A stretch of 57,309 bases of DNA from Acidimicrobiia bacterium (GTDB lineage: Bacteria; Actinomycetota; Acidimicrobiia; Acidimicrobiales; Bin134). Below are positions 1-8,975 of the stretch, in pieces. Where the stretch lies: positions 40,484 through 97,792 of the forward strand of contig VYEX01000074.1 of NCBI GenBank assembly GCA_009842675.1, read 5' to 3'. Within the stretch, counting starts at the first letter, position 1, and every line of letters starts with the position of its first letter. The translations under genes were made by a program, and so were the position numbers. The notes beneath the pieces were generated by a model. It was not told where the DNA came from. It ran no database searches and worked only from the letters and a program-made list of their open reading frames with translations.

Positions 1-617
1 ATTGCGGTGTATTGGCCTTCGGGGGCGTCTAGCTGACCGTCGTCGTTGGAGCCCCAGCAAACTATGGCCTGGTCGATGCGAACCGCGCAGGTGTGTGCTT
101 TGCCTACCGAGACGGAGGTGAATGTGGGTATAGGGATGGCTGCGGCGGCGCGAATTGTTTCGAGTGCCTGGTTGTCAAGGCTGAGGTAGCAGCCAATCGA
201 GTCGTCCCATCCCCACTGCACTTGGGCCAAGACGGTGGTTCCATCGGCGGTCTTCGCGACGGGCACCGACTGCTGGCCGAATCGGTGGTGCTCAAAGCAT
301 CGGGTGGCAGTCTCGTCGCTGATGGCGGCCGGTGGGGCCAGTTCGGCGGCGTGGGCTCTCAGGGTGCTGATTGCCTGGTCGTCGAGGCTGAGGTAGCAAC
401 CGATGGATGCGTTCCACTGCCAGCGCACTTGGGCCAGCACGGTCGATCCGTCGGCGGTCTTGGCGACAGGAACGGGTTCTAGGCCGAAGTCGTGGTGGTC
501 GGAGCACACTTCGGCTGCCGACACAGCTACCGCTGGTCCGGTGGACGCAAGCCCTAACCCCGCAGTAGCGATCAGGACCGCCGCAATTGCCGTCAATGTC
601 CTTGTTGCGGCCTTCAC
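1..617 (-). CDS. Secreted protein with RCC1-like repeat, partial (3' end outside window)
   Basis: A GTG start at 617 opens a frame that runs off the left edge (205 codons seen). It begins with a signal peptide (basic VKAATR, then an Ala/Leu-rich core ending near AVAVSAAE). Two copies of a roughly 60-residue module follow, each with an early Cys, the shared stretch PVAKTADG(S/T)TVLAQV, a W-x-W pair and IGCYLSLD. After them comes one RCC1-type repeat (HTCAVR, then VCWGSN and GQLDAP). Such RCC1-like repeats form beta-propellers in exported proteins; the ligand is unknown. The repeat series is probably continued beyond position 1. The frame has no ATG near its start, so it is easily missed. Function is not assignable. 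Confidence 0.75.
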   Translation of the reverse strand, partial: MKAATRTLTAIAAVLIATAGLGLASTGPAVAVSAAEVCSDHHDFGLEPVPVAKTADGSTVLAQVRWQWNASIGCYLSLDDQAISTLRAHAAELAPPAAISDETATRCFEHHRFGQQSVPVAKTADGTTVLAQVQWGWDDSIGCYLSLDNQALETIRAAAAIPIPTFTSVSVGKAHTCAVRIDQAIVCWGSNDDGQLDAPEGQYTA

Positions 618-749
618 CGATGATCAACCCCCGAGTCGGCGAGCCATGCTAGTGGTCCATCTGGGAACAGGCTGGCCGAAGATGAAAGACCGGCGGGCCA
701 CTAGGGTGTCATCTGGCATTCGCATCTGGACAACACGGGAGAAACCGGC

Positions 750-1778
750 ATGCAAGCAGCACGATTGGTTGACGGCAATCTGAGCATTTTGGACGTACCG
801 GTGCCGGAGCCGGGCTTTGAGGAGGCGTTGATCCGCATCACCTCGTCGGGGGTGTGCCACTCCGACCTCCACTTGGCCCGGGGCGACTGGGTCGGTGTTT
901 CGGGTATTGAGGTGTTGGGCCACGAGGCCATCGGCGTGGTGGAGGCGCTGGGGCCGGGCGCAGAGCGCTACAGCCAGGTAGGCGACCGGGTGATCCTCGG
1001 CCTCGGGGGCACCGGCGGTGGCTTCTGGTGCGGGGCCTGCGAGTTCTGCCTGCGGGGCGAGCCCCGGCACTGCCCGCAGACCCAGGGGATCATGGGCACC
1101 TTCGCCGAGCAGTTCTGCGTGTGGGCCAAGTCGCTGGTGGTGCTGCCCGAGTCGGTGGGCGACGACCAGGCCGCCCTGGCCTGCGGCGGGCTCACCGCCT
1201 ACGGGACGGTGAAGAAGCTGTTCCGCAACCAGGTGCCCCCGGGCCGCTGGGTGGCCATCATCGGCGCCGCTGGAGGGCTGGGCCACTATGCGGTGCAGAT
1301 CGCCAAGGCGCTGGGCTACAAGGTGATCGGTGTCGACATCGGCGCGGCCCGGCTGGAGTTCGTCGAGTCGCTGGGCGCCGACATGGCGGTCAGTGCCGAC
1401 GACGCCCTTGAAAAGGTGACGAGTGAGATCGGCGGGGTGGACGCCAGCATCGTGTTTTCGGCCGCCATGGCCGGATTCACCCTCGGCTTTAGGCTGCTGC
1501 GCCCCAAGGGGCTGTTTGTGGCCGTCGGTCTGCCCCCCACCAGCGAGGGCAATATCGAGTTGAACCCGTTCGAGTTCTTCATGAGGGACGCAACCCTCAT
1601 CTACTCCGCGGTGGGCACGGTGCAGGACATGCGTGAGCTGGTGGACATGGCCGCCGCCGGACAGGTGACCACCCACGTCGGGCGCACCGGCCCCTTGTCG
1701 GAGCTGGACGCCATTTTCGACGAACTCCAGTCCGGCAAGTACGTCGGTCGGGCGATTATCGACGACTTGGCCAACTAG
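750..1778 (+). CDS. Zinc-dependent alcohol dehydrogenase (MDR family)
   Basis: The 342-residue protein has the medium-chain dehydrogenase layout. The N-terminal GroES-like catalytic domain carries zinc ligands C36 (GVCHSD) and H58/E59 (GHE). The structural zinc loop is C94-x2-C97-x2-C100-x7-C108. The Rossmann part contains GAAGGLGHYAVQ for NAD(P) binding, and the length is normal. It should oxidise primary or secondary alcohols, or reduce aldehydes, in the cytoplasm; the exact substrate cannot be read. ATG 750 is the first start of the frame. It stands alone between the divergent RCC1-like gene and the convergent flavin oxidoreductase. Confidence 0.9.
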   Translation: MQAARLVDGNLSILDVPVPEPGFEEALIRITSSGVCHSDLHLARGDWVGVSGIEVLGHEAIGVVEALGPGAERYSQVGDRVILGLGGTGGGFWCGACEFCLRGEPRHCPQTQGIMGTFAEQFCVWAKSLVVLPESVGDDQAALACGGLTAYGTVKKLFRNQVPPGRWVAIIGAAGGLGHYAVQIAKALGYKVIGVDIGAARLEFVESLGADMAVSADDALEKVTSEIGGVDASIVFSAAMAGFTLGFRLLRPKGLFVAVGLPPTSEGNIELNPFEFFMRDATLIYSAVGTVQDMRELVDMAAAGQVTTHVGRTGPLSELDAIFDELQSGKYVGRAIIDDLAN

Positions 1779-1800
1779 CGGGTCCCGGCCCGCGCCAGGG

Positions 1801-2778
1801 CTATGCCCCCTCGGCGAGGGCGGGCATGACCTTGTCGACTACTAGCTCCAGCGTCTCCCAGCCGATGGCGGGGTCGATGCCCCCGCACAGGGGATGGAGC
1901 GTGGCCGCCCCCTTGGTGCGGACCAACTCCACGCACTGGTCCGGGGTGAGCACCTCGAACTGACCGGAGGCCTTGAGGTCGGCCACATCTTCGGCGTCCA
2001 CGTGCCAGCCGGAGCGCTGGTCGGGATACTGCCAGCTGGCGTAGGCCGCGGCGTCATACAGCATGTTGGGGCCGATCTTGGCCCACAGCGCATCGGGGTC
2101 CTCGGTCACCAGCACCAGCCCAGGACCGTCGGGCGCCATGGCGAATGCCCCCTCGAACCCGATCTCGGCGGCCTCGGCGTAGTAGAGGTCCACCAGCTCC
2201 TGATCGCCGATGGGCGGCATGTAGGGCAGCCGCAGCCGGGCGGCCCGCTTGGCCGACGCCGGCACCGAGCCGCCCACCATCACAATGGGGTGGGGCTGGG
2301 TCACTGGCTTGGGGGTGACCCACACCGTGCGCCCCTCGTACTCGAACGGCTCCCCGGTCCAGGCCTGCTGCATGACCTTGATGGCCTCTTCGGTGTCGCG
2401 GCCCCGGCGGGTGCGGTCTTTGCCGAACATCTCGAATTCGATTTCCCGGTATCCCAGCCCGGCGATGGTGATGAACCGGCCTGGGGCCATCAAATCGATG
2501 GTGGCGATGTCCTCGGCCAGCCGCAGCGGGTCGTGGTAGGGCACCAGCAGGGCCGACAGCGTGCACATCAGGTTGTCGGTGGCTCCCAGGATGGCCGCAG
2601 AGATGGCCAGGGGCGCCGACATGAAGCCGTCCTCGGTGCCGTGGTGCTCACTGGTGATGGCCCCGGCAAAACCCCGGGTATCGGCCCATTTCACCATCTC
2701 CAACATGGCCCGGTACTGATCCCCGTGGGTCACCTCGGTAAACGGCGGCGTCCGCAGATCAAAGCGCAGATTGAACAT
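1801..2778 (-). CDS. LLM-class flavin-dependent oxidoreductase (luciferase-like)
   Basis: A 325-residue TIM-barrel protein of the bacterial luciferase-like monooxygenase family. Visible hallmarks are the N-terminal FDLRTPP strand, SEHHG (residues 44-48), GRFITIAGLGYR near residue 100, and VTPKPVTQPHPIVMVGG in the middle. Such enzymes bind FMN or F420; the cofactor is not decidable here. GGGAGAAG lies just upstream of ATG 2778, which supports the start. The downstream neighbour is the convergent alcohol dehydrogenase, and the upstream neighbour is a small same-strand gene 44 bp away, so the two may be co-transcribed. Confidence 0.85.
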   Translation of the reverse strand: MFNLRFDLRTPPFTEVTHGDQYRAMLEMVKWADTRGFAGAITSEHHGTEDGFMSAPLAISAAILGATDNLMCTLSALLVPYHDPLRLAEDIATIDLMAPGRFITIAGLGYREIEFEMFGKDRTRRGRDTEEAIKVMQQAWTGEPFEYEGRTVWVTPKPVTQPHPIVMVGGSVPASAKRAARLRLPYMPPIGDQELVDLYYAEAAEIGFEGAFAMAPDGPGLVLVTEDPDALWAKIGPNMLYDAAAYASWQYPDQRSGWHVDAEDVADLKASGQFEVLTPDQCVELVRTKGAATLHPLCGGIDPAIGWETLELVVDKVMPALAEGA

Positions 2779-2822
2779 TTCTTCTCCCGGTCAGCTCGAT
2801 GGGCCTTTGTAGGATTGCAGAT

Positions 2823-3026
2823 TTACAGACTCCGGGTGAGCCGGTCGAGCCGGCGGGTGGCCCCTCGCAGGCTCCGCTCCACCTCGTAGAGCTCAAAGGC
2901 CACGTCCTCTCGGTCGGTGCCCTCGTAGCGCCGGGCCACATCGGCCACTCGCACGGCGAGATCACCCATCACACTGCTCATGGAGCCGAGCTCTGCCCCG
3001 TCCGCCGCCATCGACTTGTTGTCCAC
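2823..3026 (-). CDS. Small hypothetical protein, helical
   Basis: This 67-residue acidic-basic protein is predicted by eye to be almost entirely helical (DLAVRVADVARRYEG, then FELYEVERSLRG). It has no signal peptide, membrane segment or cysteine. It starts with GTG 3026; ATG 3011 is an alternative five codons in. It is divergent from hisD and lies upstream of the luciferase-like gene. I do not recognise a characterised family. Confidence 0.55.
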   Translation of the reverse strand: MDNKSMAADGAELGSMSSVMGDLAVRVADVARRYEGTDREDVAFELYEVERSLRGATRRLDRLTRSL

Positions 3027-3063
3027 GGAGAGGTTCTACCGCATAACCAGGCCGTTGGTTTCC

Positions 3064-3078
3064 TTGACAACCTGTCAA
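3064..3078. promoter_or_regulatory. Inverted repeat between divergent genes, possible operator upstream of hisD
   Basis: TTGACA-ACC-TGTCAA is a perfect 6-3-6 palindrome. It lies 44 bp before the hisD GTG and 38 bp before the small minus-strand gene. Each arm reads as a consensus -35 hexamer on its own strand, but I find no well-spaced -10 on either side, so an operator is as likely as a promoter. Confidence 0.35.
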
Positions 3079-3121
3079 ACCCTTCGTGGTGGGGGGATAT
3101 GGGCCTGTAGTTTTGGGGGTC

Positions 3122-4432
3122 GTGCTAGACCGAGTGGACTTGCGGGGCGTGGGCGACATTGCTGCTTGCCTGCCCCGGCCCGAGCCTGTTCCTGAGGGCT
3201 CGGTGACCGCGGTTCGCGAGATCATCGAGGCGGTGCGAGCCGACGGGGATGCCGCCTTGGCCCGCTATACCGAGCAATTTGACGGTGTTGTCCCCTCGAC
3301 GTGGCGGATTCCTCCTGCCGAGATGGCCGCGGCCCGAGATCGGGTCGACCCTTCGCTGCGGACCGCTCTGGAAGCAGCGGCCGATTCCATTGCCGAGTTC
3401 CACCAGGGGCAGGTCTCGAAAGAGCAGACCCACTCCCGCCAGGGCATATCCATCCGCAGCTGGGACCAGCCGGTGGGCCGGGCTGGCTGCTATGTGCCCG
3501 GGGGCCGGGCCGCCTACCCGTCTACGGTGCTGATGACTGCGCTGCCGGCTCGATCCGCCGGTGTGGAGGAGATCGCGCTGTGCGTTCCTCCGGGCCCTGA
3601 CGGCCGAGTGGCCGACGTGACCTTGGCGGCCGCCGCCATCGCCGGGGTCGACGAGGTGTATGCGGTGGGTGGCGCCCAAGCCATTGCCGCTATGGCCTAT
3701 GGCACCGAGTCGGTAGGTTCGGTGGATGTGATCGTGGGGCCGGGCAATGTCTATGTGGCCATCGCCAAGCAACTGGTGGCCGGGTCTGTCGGCGTTCCGG
3801 CGGCGTTCGCCGGGCCGTCGGAAGTCGTGGTGGTGGTAGACGGGGCGACTCCGGCGGAATACGCCGCCGTCGACCTCATCGTGCAGGCCGAACACGGACC
3901 CGATGGTTTGGCCTGGCTCATAACCTGGGATGCGGGGGCGGCCGACGCCGTGACCGACGCTGTGGCCGATCTGCTGGTCGATGCCCCGCGCTCAGATGAC
4001 ATCGCGGCCACATTCGACCGCAGTGGGCACGTTGTGCTGGTGGATGGCCCCGAATCAGCTGCCGAAGTGGTCAACTTCATCGCCCCCGAGCACTTGCAGG
4101 TGATGACCGAGTCACCGGAGGTGGTCATCGACGGAGTTCAGAACGCCGGGGCCATCTTCCGGGGTCCGCTGGCACCGGCGTCCATCGGCGACTACGTGGC
4201 CGGCCCCTCCCACGTGCTGCCCACCAACGGCACCGCTCGCTTCGCCGGTGCCTTGAGCGTGCGGGACTTCACCAAGCCCATGCACGAGATCTCCGTAGAC
4301 GCTGAGGGTCTGGCCGCGGTCGGACCCCATGTGGCCGCCATCGCCGATGCCGAGGGATTGGATGCCCACGCCCAATCCATTCGCTTGCGCGGCTTCGGCG
4401 ACGGAGTTCAGAGAGGAACTGACGATGAGTAG
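3122..4432 (+). CDS. hisD: Histidinol dehydrogenase
   Basis: Catalyses the last two steps of histidine synthesis, L-histidinol to L-histidine with NAD. The protein is 436 residues from GTG 3122, normal for the family. Recognisable parts are [21 protein letters not shown], the [18 protein letters not shown] block, [25 protein letters not shown], the zinc-region QAEHGPDG, and a C-terminal [14 protein letters not shown]. An upstream in-frame GTG at 3086 would add 12 untypical residues, so 3122 is preferred. It is the first gene of the his cluster. Its last codons (VQRGTDDE) lie in a tandemly duplicated segment that also contains the hisC start. Confidence 0.95.
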   Translation: MLDRVDLRGVGDIAACLPRPEPVPEGSVTAVREIIEAVRADGDAALARYTEQFDGVVPSTWRIPPAEMAAARDRVDPSLRTALEAAADSIAEFHQGQVSKEQTHSRQGISIRSWDQPVGRAGCYVPGGRAAYPSTVLMTALPARSAGVEEIALCVPPGPDGRVADVTLAAAAIAGVDEVYAVGGAQAIAAMAYGTESVGSVDVIVGPGNVYVAIAKQLVAGSVGVPAAFAGPSEVVVVVDGATPAEYAAVDLIVQAEHGPDGLAWLITWDAGAADAVTDAVADLLVDAPRSDDIAATFDRSGHVVLVDGPESAAEVVNFIAPEHLQVMTESPEVVIDGVQNAGAIFRGPLAPASIGDYVAGPSHVLPTNGTARFAGALSVRDFTKPMHEISVDAEGLAAVGPHVAAIADAEGLDAHAQSIRLRGFGDGVQRGTDDE

Positions 4433-4473
4433 CGCCAGCGACAAGGTCCAGAGAGGATCTGAGAATGAGTAGC
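4406..4473 (+). repeat. Tandem duplication of the hisD/hisC junction, period 40
   Basis: Two 28-bp copies (4406-4433 and 4446-4473) match at 24 positions. Each carries the GAGAGGA ribosome-binding segment and an ATGAGTAGC start. The first ATG (4425) opens a 15-codon frame, [15 protein letters not shown], whose TAG at 4470-4472 overlaps the true hisC start at 4465. Its end repeats the hisD C-terminus (VQRG followed by acidic residues). Ribosomes leaving hisD or this mini-frame would be positioned to start hisC. Confidence 0.85.
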
Positions 4474-5544
4474 CCTGACCGCCTGCCAGTGAGAGAGAAC
4501 CTGGCCCTCATGTCTGGCTATCACTCGCCGCAGCTCGATGTGGCTGTGCGGCTCAACACCAACGAGTCGCCGGTGCCCCCGCCCGAAGGATGGGCTGAGG
4601 CTCTGAGGGCGGCCCAGGCCGATATCAACTGGCACCGTTATCCCGACCGGGGGGCTCACGAGCTGCGAGCCGCATTGGCCAAGCACGAACAGGTCGCGCC
4701 CGAGCAGGTGTTCGCGGCGAACGGCTCCAATGAGGTTCTCCAGTGCCTGATGCTGGCGTTCGGCGGACCGGGACGCGCCGCGCTGACCTTCGAGCCCACC
4801 TACGCCCTTCACTCCCACATCTCCCGGCTGGCCGCTACCGATGTGGTCACCGGCGAACGCAATGAGGACTTCTCGCTGGACGCCGACTATGCCGCGGCCA
4901 TGGTGGCCGAGCACCGCCCGGCTGTCACCTTCCTGTGCTCGCCCAACAACCCCACCGGCATGGTGGAGCCGCCGCAGTTGGTCGAGAGGTTGCTGGCCGA
5001 CGTCTCGGCGCTGCCCGGCTTGCTGCTGATGGATGAGGCCTACGGCCAGTTCGACCCCCACACCTCGGTTGACCTGGTGGATGAGGGTCGGCCGCTGGCG
5101 GTGACCCGCACCTATTCCAAAACCTGGTCGATGGCCGCCGCCCGGCTCGGCTACCTGGTCGGACCCTCGTGGTTGGTAGCCGAACTGGAGAAATCGGCGC
5201 TGCCCTACCACCTCGACACCATGAAGCAGATCGCCGGCCGTCTGGCATTGGACTACGAGGATGAGATGAACGAGCGGGTGGCCATGCTGGTGTCCGAGCG
5301 GGAGCGGATCGCCGCGGCCCTCGACCAGCTCCCGGTCCGCCATTGGCCCTCGGGAGCCAACTTCATGTTGCTGCGGCCGGACTCCGGCGACGGCGACGCA
5401 GTTTGGCAGGGTCTCGTGGATCGGTCGGTGCTCGTGCGAAACTGTTCTTCTTGGCCCCGGCTCGCCGGTTGCCTTCGGGTCACCGTGGGATCGCCGGCCG
5501 AGAACGACGCGTTCTTGTCCGCATTGAGTGAGGTGCTGACATGA
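4465..5544 (+). CDS. hisC: Histidinol-phosphate aminotransferase
   Basis: Converts imidazole acetol-phosphate and glutamate to histidinol phosphate and 2-oxoglutarate with PLP. The 359-residue class I/II aminotransferase shows LNTNESPVPPP, the substrate-binding region, FLCSPNNPTGM, MDEAYGQF, and the PLP lysine in TYSKTWSMAAARLGYLVG. ATG 4465 is preceded by AGAGAGGA and sits in the second copy of a duplicated junction. The stop overlaps hisB by ATGA, indicating coupling. The fold is shared with other aminotransferases, but the his context fixes the call. Confidence 0.93.
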   Translation: MSSPDRLPVRENLALMSGYHSPQLDVAVRLNTNESPVPPPEGWAEALRAAQADINWHRYPDRGAHELRAALAKHEQVAPEQVFAANGSNEVLQCLMLAFGGPGRAALTFEPTYALHSHISRLAATDVVTGERNEDFSLDADYAAAMVAEHRPAVTFLCSPNNPTGMVEPPQLVERLLADVSALPGLLLMDEAYGQFDPHTSVDLVDEGRPLAVTRTYSKTWSMAAARLGYLVGPSWLVAELEKSALPYHLDTMKQIAGRLALDYEDEMNERVAMLVSERERIAAALDQLPVRHWPSGANFMLLRPDSGDGDAVWQGLVDRSVLVRNCSSWPRLAGCLRVTVGSPAENDAFLSALSEVLT

Positions 5545-6140
5545 CAGACACATCCCGAACCGCCACCGCATCTCGGAGTACGGCCGAGACCAGCATCGAA
5601 ATCGCCATCGACATCGACGGCAATGGCCAGGGCGCGGCTACTACCGGGTTGCCGTTCTTCGACCACATGTTGAGCCAGCTGGGCCGCCACGGCGGATTCG
5701 AGTTGAAGGTGGAAGCCTCCGGTGATCTGGAGATCGACGCCCACCACACCGTGGAAGACGTCGGCATCCTGCTGGGGACGTGCTTCGCTGAGGCCCTGGG
5801 CGACAAGGCCGGGGTGCGTCGGTTCGCGTCGATCTCGGTACCGCTAGACGAGGCCGTGGTGGAAGCCGTGGTCGACCTGTCGGGTCGGCCGTTCCTGTAT
5901 TACGACGTGAGCCCTCCGGGCCAGAAGATCTTGGGCGACCCGCCGTTCGACCCCCAGCTTTGCGAGGAGTTCTGGCGGGCCTTCGCCACCTCGGCGGCGC
6001 TGACCCTGCACATCACCATGATTCGGGGCCGCAACACCCACCACATCATCGAGGCCAGCTTCAAGGCGGTGGCCCGGGCGCTGCGCGACGCCGTGCGAGT
6101 GGAGGGCACCGGTATCCCCTCCACCAAAGGGGTTCTGTGA
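5541..6140 (+). CDS. hisB: Imidazoleglycerol-phosphate dehydratase
   Basis: The 199-residue monofunctional HisB dehydrates imidazole-glycerol phosphate to imidazole-acetol phosphate. The manganese-binding histidine clusters are visible: DHMLSQLGRHGG, DAHHTVEDVG and RGRNTHHIIEASFK. There is no N-terminal histidinol-phosphatase domain, as expected outside enterobacteria. It overlaps hisC upstream (ATGA) and hisH downstream (GTGA). Confidence 0.96.
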   Translation: MTDTSRTATASRSTAETSIEIAIDIDGNGQGAATTGLPFFDHMLSQLGRHGGFELKVEASGDLEIDAHHTVEDVGILLGTCFAEALGDKAGVRRFASISVPLDEAVVEAVVDLSGRPFLYYDVSPPGQKILGDPPFDPQLCEEFWRAFATSAALTLHITMIRGRNTHHIIEASFKAVARALRDAVRVEGTGIPSTKGVL

Positions 6141-6763
6141 ACCGACCGCTGATAGCGGTGTTGGACTACGGCATCGGCAACCTCCGCTCGGCCCAGAAGA
6201 GCCTGGAGCGGATGGGGGCCGACGCCCGGCTGACTGCCGATACCGGGCTGATTGCCGACGCTGCCGGGGTGGTTCTGCCTGGCGTGGGGGCGTTTGGGCC
6301 TTGCATGGCCGCGCTCTGCGACACCGGGCTCGACGAGCAGGCCCGGGCCGCGGCAGCCGACGGACGGCCGTTTCTGGGCATCTGCATCGGCTTGCAGCTT
6401 CTCTACGAAGGCTCCGAAGAAGCGCCGGGGGTAGCTGGCCTGGGCATATTGCCCGGCACGGTGCACTTGTTACCTGGCAACGTGAAGCGGCCCCAGATGC
6501 AGTGGAACCAGTTGGATGTGCGAACGTCGAGCCCGCTGCTCGAGGGGTTGGACGGCGCTTGGGTGTACTTCGTCCACTCCTTTGCCGCGCCGTTGGCCGA
6601 CAACGTGGCCGCGACCTGCGACTACGGCGGCGCGGTGGCCGCGGCGATTGCCGACAACAACGTGTGGGCCACGCAGTTCCACCCTGAGAAGTCGGCCCGC
6701 CCCGGCCTGCGACTGCTGGAGAACTTTGTGAACCAGGCCCGCACCGCAGCGGTGGGGGCCTGA
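6137..6763 (+). CDS. hisH: Imidazole glycerol phosphate synthase, glutaminase subunit
   Basis: Class I glutamine amidotransferase that feeds ammonia to HisF. The protein is 208 residues from GTG 6137, which overlaps the hisB stop. It shows LDYGIGNLRS at the N-terminus, PGVGAFGPC for the oxyanion region, the nucleophile in GICIGLQLLYEGSEE (Cys), and the His-Glu pair in FHPEKS. Longer upstream extensions of the frame lie inside hisB and are rejected. The hisA start is 1 bp after its stop. Confidence 0.95.
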   Translation: MNRPLIAVLDYGIGNLRSAQKSLERMGADARLTADTGLIADAAGVVLPGVGAFGPCMAALCDTGLDEQARAAAADGRPFLGICIGLQLLYEGSEEAPGVAGLGILPGTVHLLPGNVKRPQMQWNQLDVRTSSPLLEGLDGAWVYFVHSFAAPLADNVAATCDYGGAVAAAIADNNVWATQFHPEKSARPGLRLLENFVNQARTAAVGA

Positions 6764-6764
6764 G

Positions 6765-7490
6765 ATGCAGCTCTACCCGGCCATCGATCTGCGGGGCGGA
6801 CGCTGTGTGCGGCTCTACCAGGGGTCGTACGACGCCGAAACCGCCTACAGCGACGATCCGGTGGGCCAGGCCCGGCAGTTCGCCGACGCGGGGGCCTCAT
6901 GGCTGCACGTTGTGGACCTGGATGCGGCCCGCACCGGCGACCCGGTCAACCTGGCGGTGATTGCTGCTATTGCCGACGCGGTGGATGTGCCGGTGCAGAC
7001 CGGCGGTGGGGTGCGCAGCCTGGACGCGGCCGCCGCGTTGGCCGATGCTGGCGTGGCCCGGGTGGTGATCGGCACCGCCGCGGTGGAAACGCCGGAGTTG
7101 GTGGAGCAGGTGGCTGCTCACCAGCCGGTGGCGGTGGGGCTGGACGCCCGGGGTCGGGAAGTGGCCACCCATGGGTGGGAGCAGGGCGGCGGCGGAGACC
7201 TGCTAGAGCTGGCCGCCCGATTCGAGTCTTCAGGGGCCGAGGCGGTGGTGGTGACCGAGATCAGCCGGGACGGGACGATGAGCGGTCCCGACACCGACGG
7301 CCTCCGCGCCGTGCTGGGCGCCACTGGCCTGGCGGTGATCGCCTCCGGCGGTGTGGCAACGCTGCCCGACCTGACTGCGCTGGCGGCCATCGGCGACCAC
7401 AGCCGAAGGCTGGCCGGGGTCATCGTGGGCCGAGCGCTATACGAGGGGCGCTTCTCCGTGGAGCAGGCTTTGGAAACGCTGTCCTCATGA
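6765..7490 (+). CDS. hisA: Phosphoribosylformimino-AICAR-phosphate isomerase
   Basis: The (beta-alpha)8 isomerase converts ProFAR to PRFAR. At 241 residues it has the HisA catalytic Asp in [13 protein letters not shown], the GGVRSLDAA phosphate-binding segment, VIGTAAVE, and [13 protein letters not shown] with the second Asp. Actinobacteria often use one enzyme, PriA, for both the HisA and TrpF reactions. Here a separate trpF is present at 12220, so single-substrate use is likely. Its stop overlaps the hisF ATG. Confidence 0.93.
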   Translation: MQLYPAIDLRGGRCVRLYQGSYDAETAYSDDPVGQARQFADAGASWLHVVDLDAARTGDPVNLAVIAAIADAVDVPVQTGGGVRSLDAAAALADAGVARVVIGTAAVETPELVEQVAAHQPVAVGLDARGREVATHGWEQGGGGDLLELAARFESSGAEAVVVTEISRDGTMSGPDTDGLRAVLGATGLAVIASGGVATLPDLTALAAIGDHSRRLAGVIVGRALYEGRFSVEQALETLSS

Positions 7491-8281
7491 GCACGCCGTC
7501 AACCGTGCCCAGCAACGCCCGGATTATCCCCTGCCTGGATGTCGATGCCGGCCGGGTGGTTAAGGGGGTCAACTTCGTGGACCTCACCGACGCCGGAGAC
7601 CCAGTGGAATTGGCCGCCCTCTACGACCAGCAGGGGGCCGATGAGGTGGTGTTCTTGGACATCACCGCGTCGTCCGATCAGCGGGAGACCACATTGGAGT
7701 TGGTACACCGCACCGCGGAGGAGGTGTTCATCCCCTTCACCATCGGCGGGGGCATCCGCACGGTGGACGACGCCCGCCGCCTGCTGAGAGCCGGCGCCGA
7801 CAAGGTGTCGGTGAACACCGCGGCGGTCAACCGCCCCGAGTTGGTGGCCGAGATCGCCGACGAGTTCGGAAGTCAGTGTGCGGTGGCATCCATCGACGCC
7901 CGTCGCACCAACGGAGGTGCCTTCCCCTTCGAGGTGTTCACTCACGGGGGCCGCACTCCCACCGGCGTCAATGCCATCGAGTACGCCATCCGGGTGACCG
8001 AGTTGGGTGCGGGGGAGATCCTGCTCACCTCAATGGACCGCGACGGCACCCGTGACGGTTTCGACTTGGAGCTGACTCGGGCCGTGGTGGAGGTGACCAA
8101 CGTCCCGGTGATCGCCAGCGGGGGAGTGGGCACCCTCGACCACCTGGTTGAGGGCGTGCTTGAAGGCGGGGCCGATGCAGTGCTGGCCGCCTCCATCTTC
8201 CACTTCAGAGAGCACACCGTGGCTGAGGCCAAGTCCCACATGGCCACCGCCGGAATCCCCATCCGCCCCGCCGACGCCTGA
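7487..8281 (+). CDS. hisF: Imidazole glycerol phosphate synthase, cyclase subunit
   Basis: Combines ammonia from HisH with PRFAR to give imidazole-glycerol phosphate and AICAR. The protein is 264 residues from ATG 7487 (ATGA overlap with hisA). It shows the catalytic Asp in [52 protein letters not shown] with the second catalytic Asp, and [10 protein letters not shown]. Its end faces a convergent hydrolase gene 15 bp away, so the hisD-F operon probably ends here. Confidence 0.96.
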   Translation: MSTPSTVPSNARIIPCLDVDAGRVVKGVNFVDLTDAGDPVELAALYDQQGADEVVFLDITASSDQRETTLELVHRTAEEVFIPFTIGGGIRTVDDARRLLRAGADKVSVNTAAVNRPELVAEIADEFGSQCAVASIDARRTNGGAFPFEVFTHGGRTPTGVNAIEYAIRVTELGAGEILLTSMDRDGTRDGFDLELTRAVVEVTNVPVIASGGVGTLDHLVEGVLEGGADAVLAASIFHFREHTVAEAKSHMATAGIPIRPADA

Positions 8282-8296
8282 GCGGGCGACACACCG

Positions 8297-8947
8297 CTAA
8301 AGAACGGCCAGATAGTCGTCGATCAGGTCGTTGAGCCTGTCGGTGCGGCCCACGAGGAAGTGGTCGGCACCGCCAATGGGGTGGATCTCGGTGTTGGGCC
8401 AGTCGGCCACCGTCGACCGGGCCTCATCGGGAGGGTTGAACTGGTCCCGCTCGGGCACGGCCAGCCATTTGGGCCGGGGATCGGCTGCGGCCTTGAACCG
8501 GTCGGCGTTGATTACTCGCAGCGGCGGGGCCACCAGGAACCAGCCGGCCAGCTCTGGGGCATCGCAGGTCAAGGCCATATCGGCGCCGAACGACCAGCCG
8601 GCCAGCACCAGCGGGCACTCTTCATTGCCGACCGCGGCCAAGGCATCCACTGCGGCCCGCACATCGAGCTGCTCGCCCTCGCCGAAATCGTGCTCGCCCT
8701 CCGAACCGCCGACCCCTCGGAAGTTGAATCGCAGCACCGCGCAGCCCGAGCCCACCAAGTGGGTGAACAGGGTGGAAACCACCAGGGAGTGCATATTGCC
8801 CCCGTACTGAGGGTGGGGGTGGGCTATCACCACGCGGTTCCGGGGTCCGGCCGGCACCGCCCACTGGGCCTCGAGGCTGAGACCGTCGGCTGTAGCCAAA
8901 GTAGTGGCGGTCGGCGTTGGGGCGGTCGGCCCGAAGTCGTCTGTCAT
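8297..8947 (-). CDS. Alpha/beta hydrolase (COG2945-like)
   Basis: The 216-residue protein has the alpha/beta hydrolase arrangement. HPHPQYGGNMHS lies near the N-terminus, RFNFRGVGGSEG follows, the nucleophile elbow is in AGWSFGADMAL, and the C-terminal His is in GADHFLVG. This sub-family of small hydrolases has no agreed substrate. It lies on the minus strand inside the his cluster, between hisF and the groES-like gene, and starts about 28 bp from the latter. It is probably not functionally linked to histidine synthesis. Confidence 0.8.
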   Translation of the reverse strand: MTDDFGPTAPTPTATTLATADGLSLEAQWAVPAGPRNRVVIAHPHPQYGGNMHSLVVSTLFTHLVGSGCAVLRFNFRGVGGSEGEHDFGEGEQLDVRAAVDALAAVGNEECPLVLAGWSFGADMALTCDAPELAGWFLVAPPLRVINADRFKAAADPRPKWLAVPERDQFNPPDEARSTVADWPNTEIHPIGGADHFLVGRTDRLNDLIDDYLAVL

Positions 8948-8975
8948 ATGCCGGTCACGGTAGCGTTGTCACCCC

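Noticed and set aside
8281..8298. Terminator between hisF and the hydrolase
   Set aside because: AGCGG/CCGCT is only a 5-bp stem with a large loop and no T-run on either strand.
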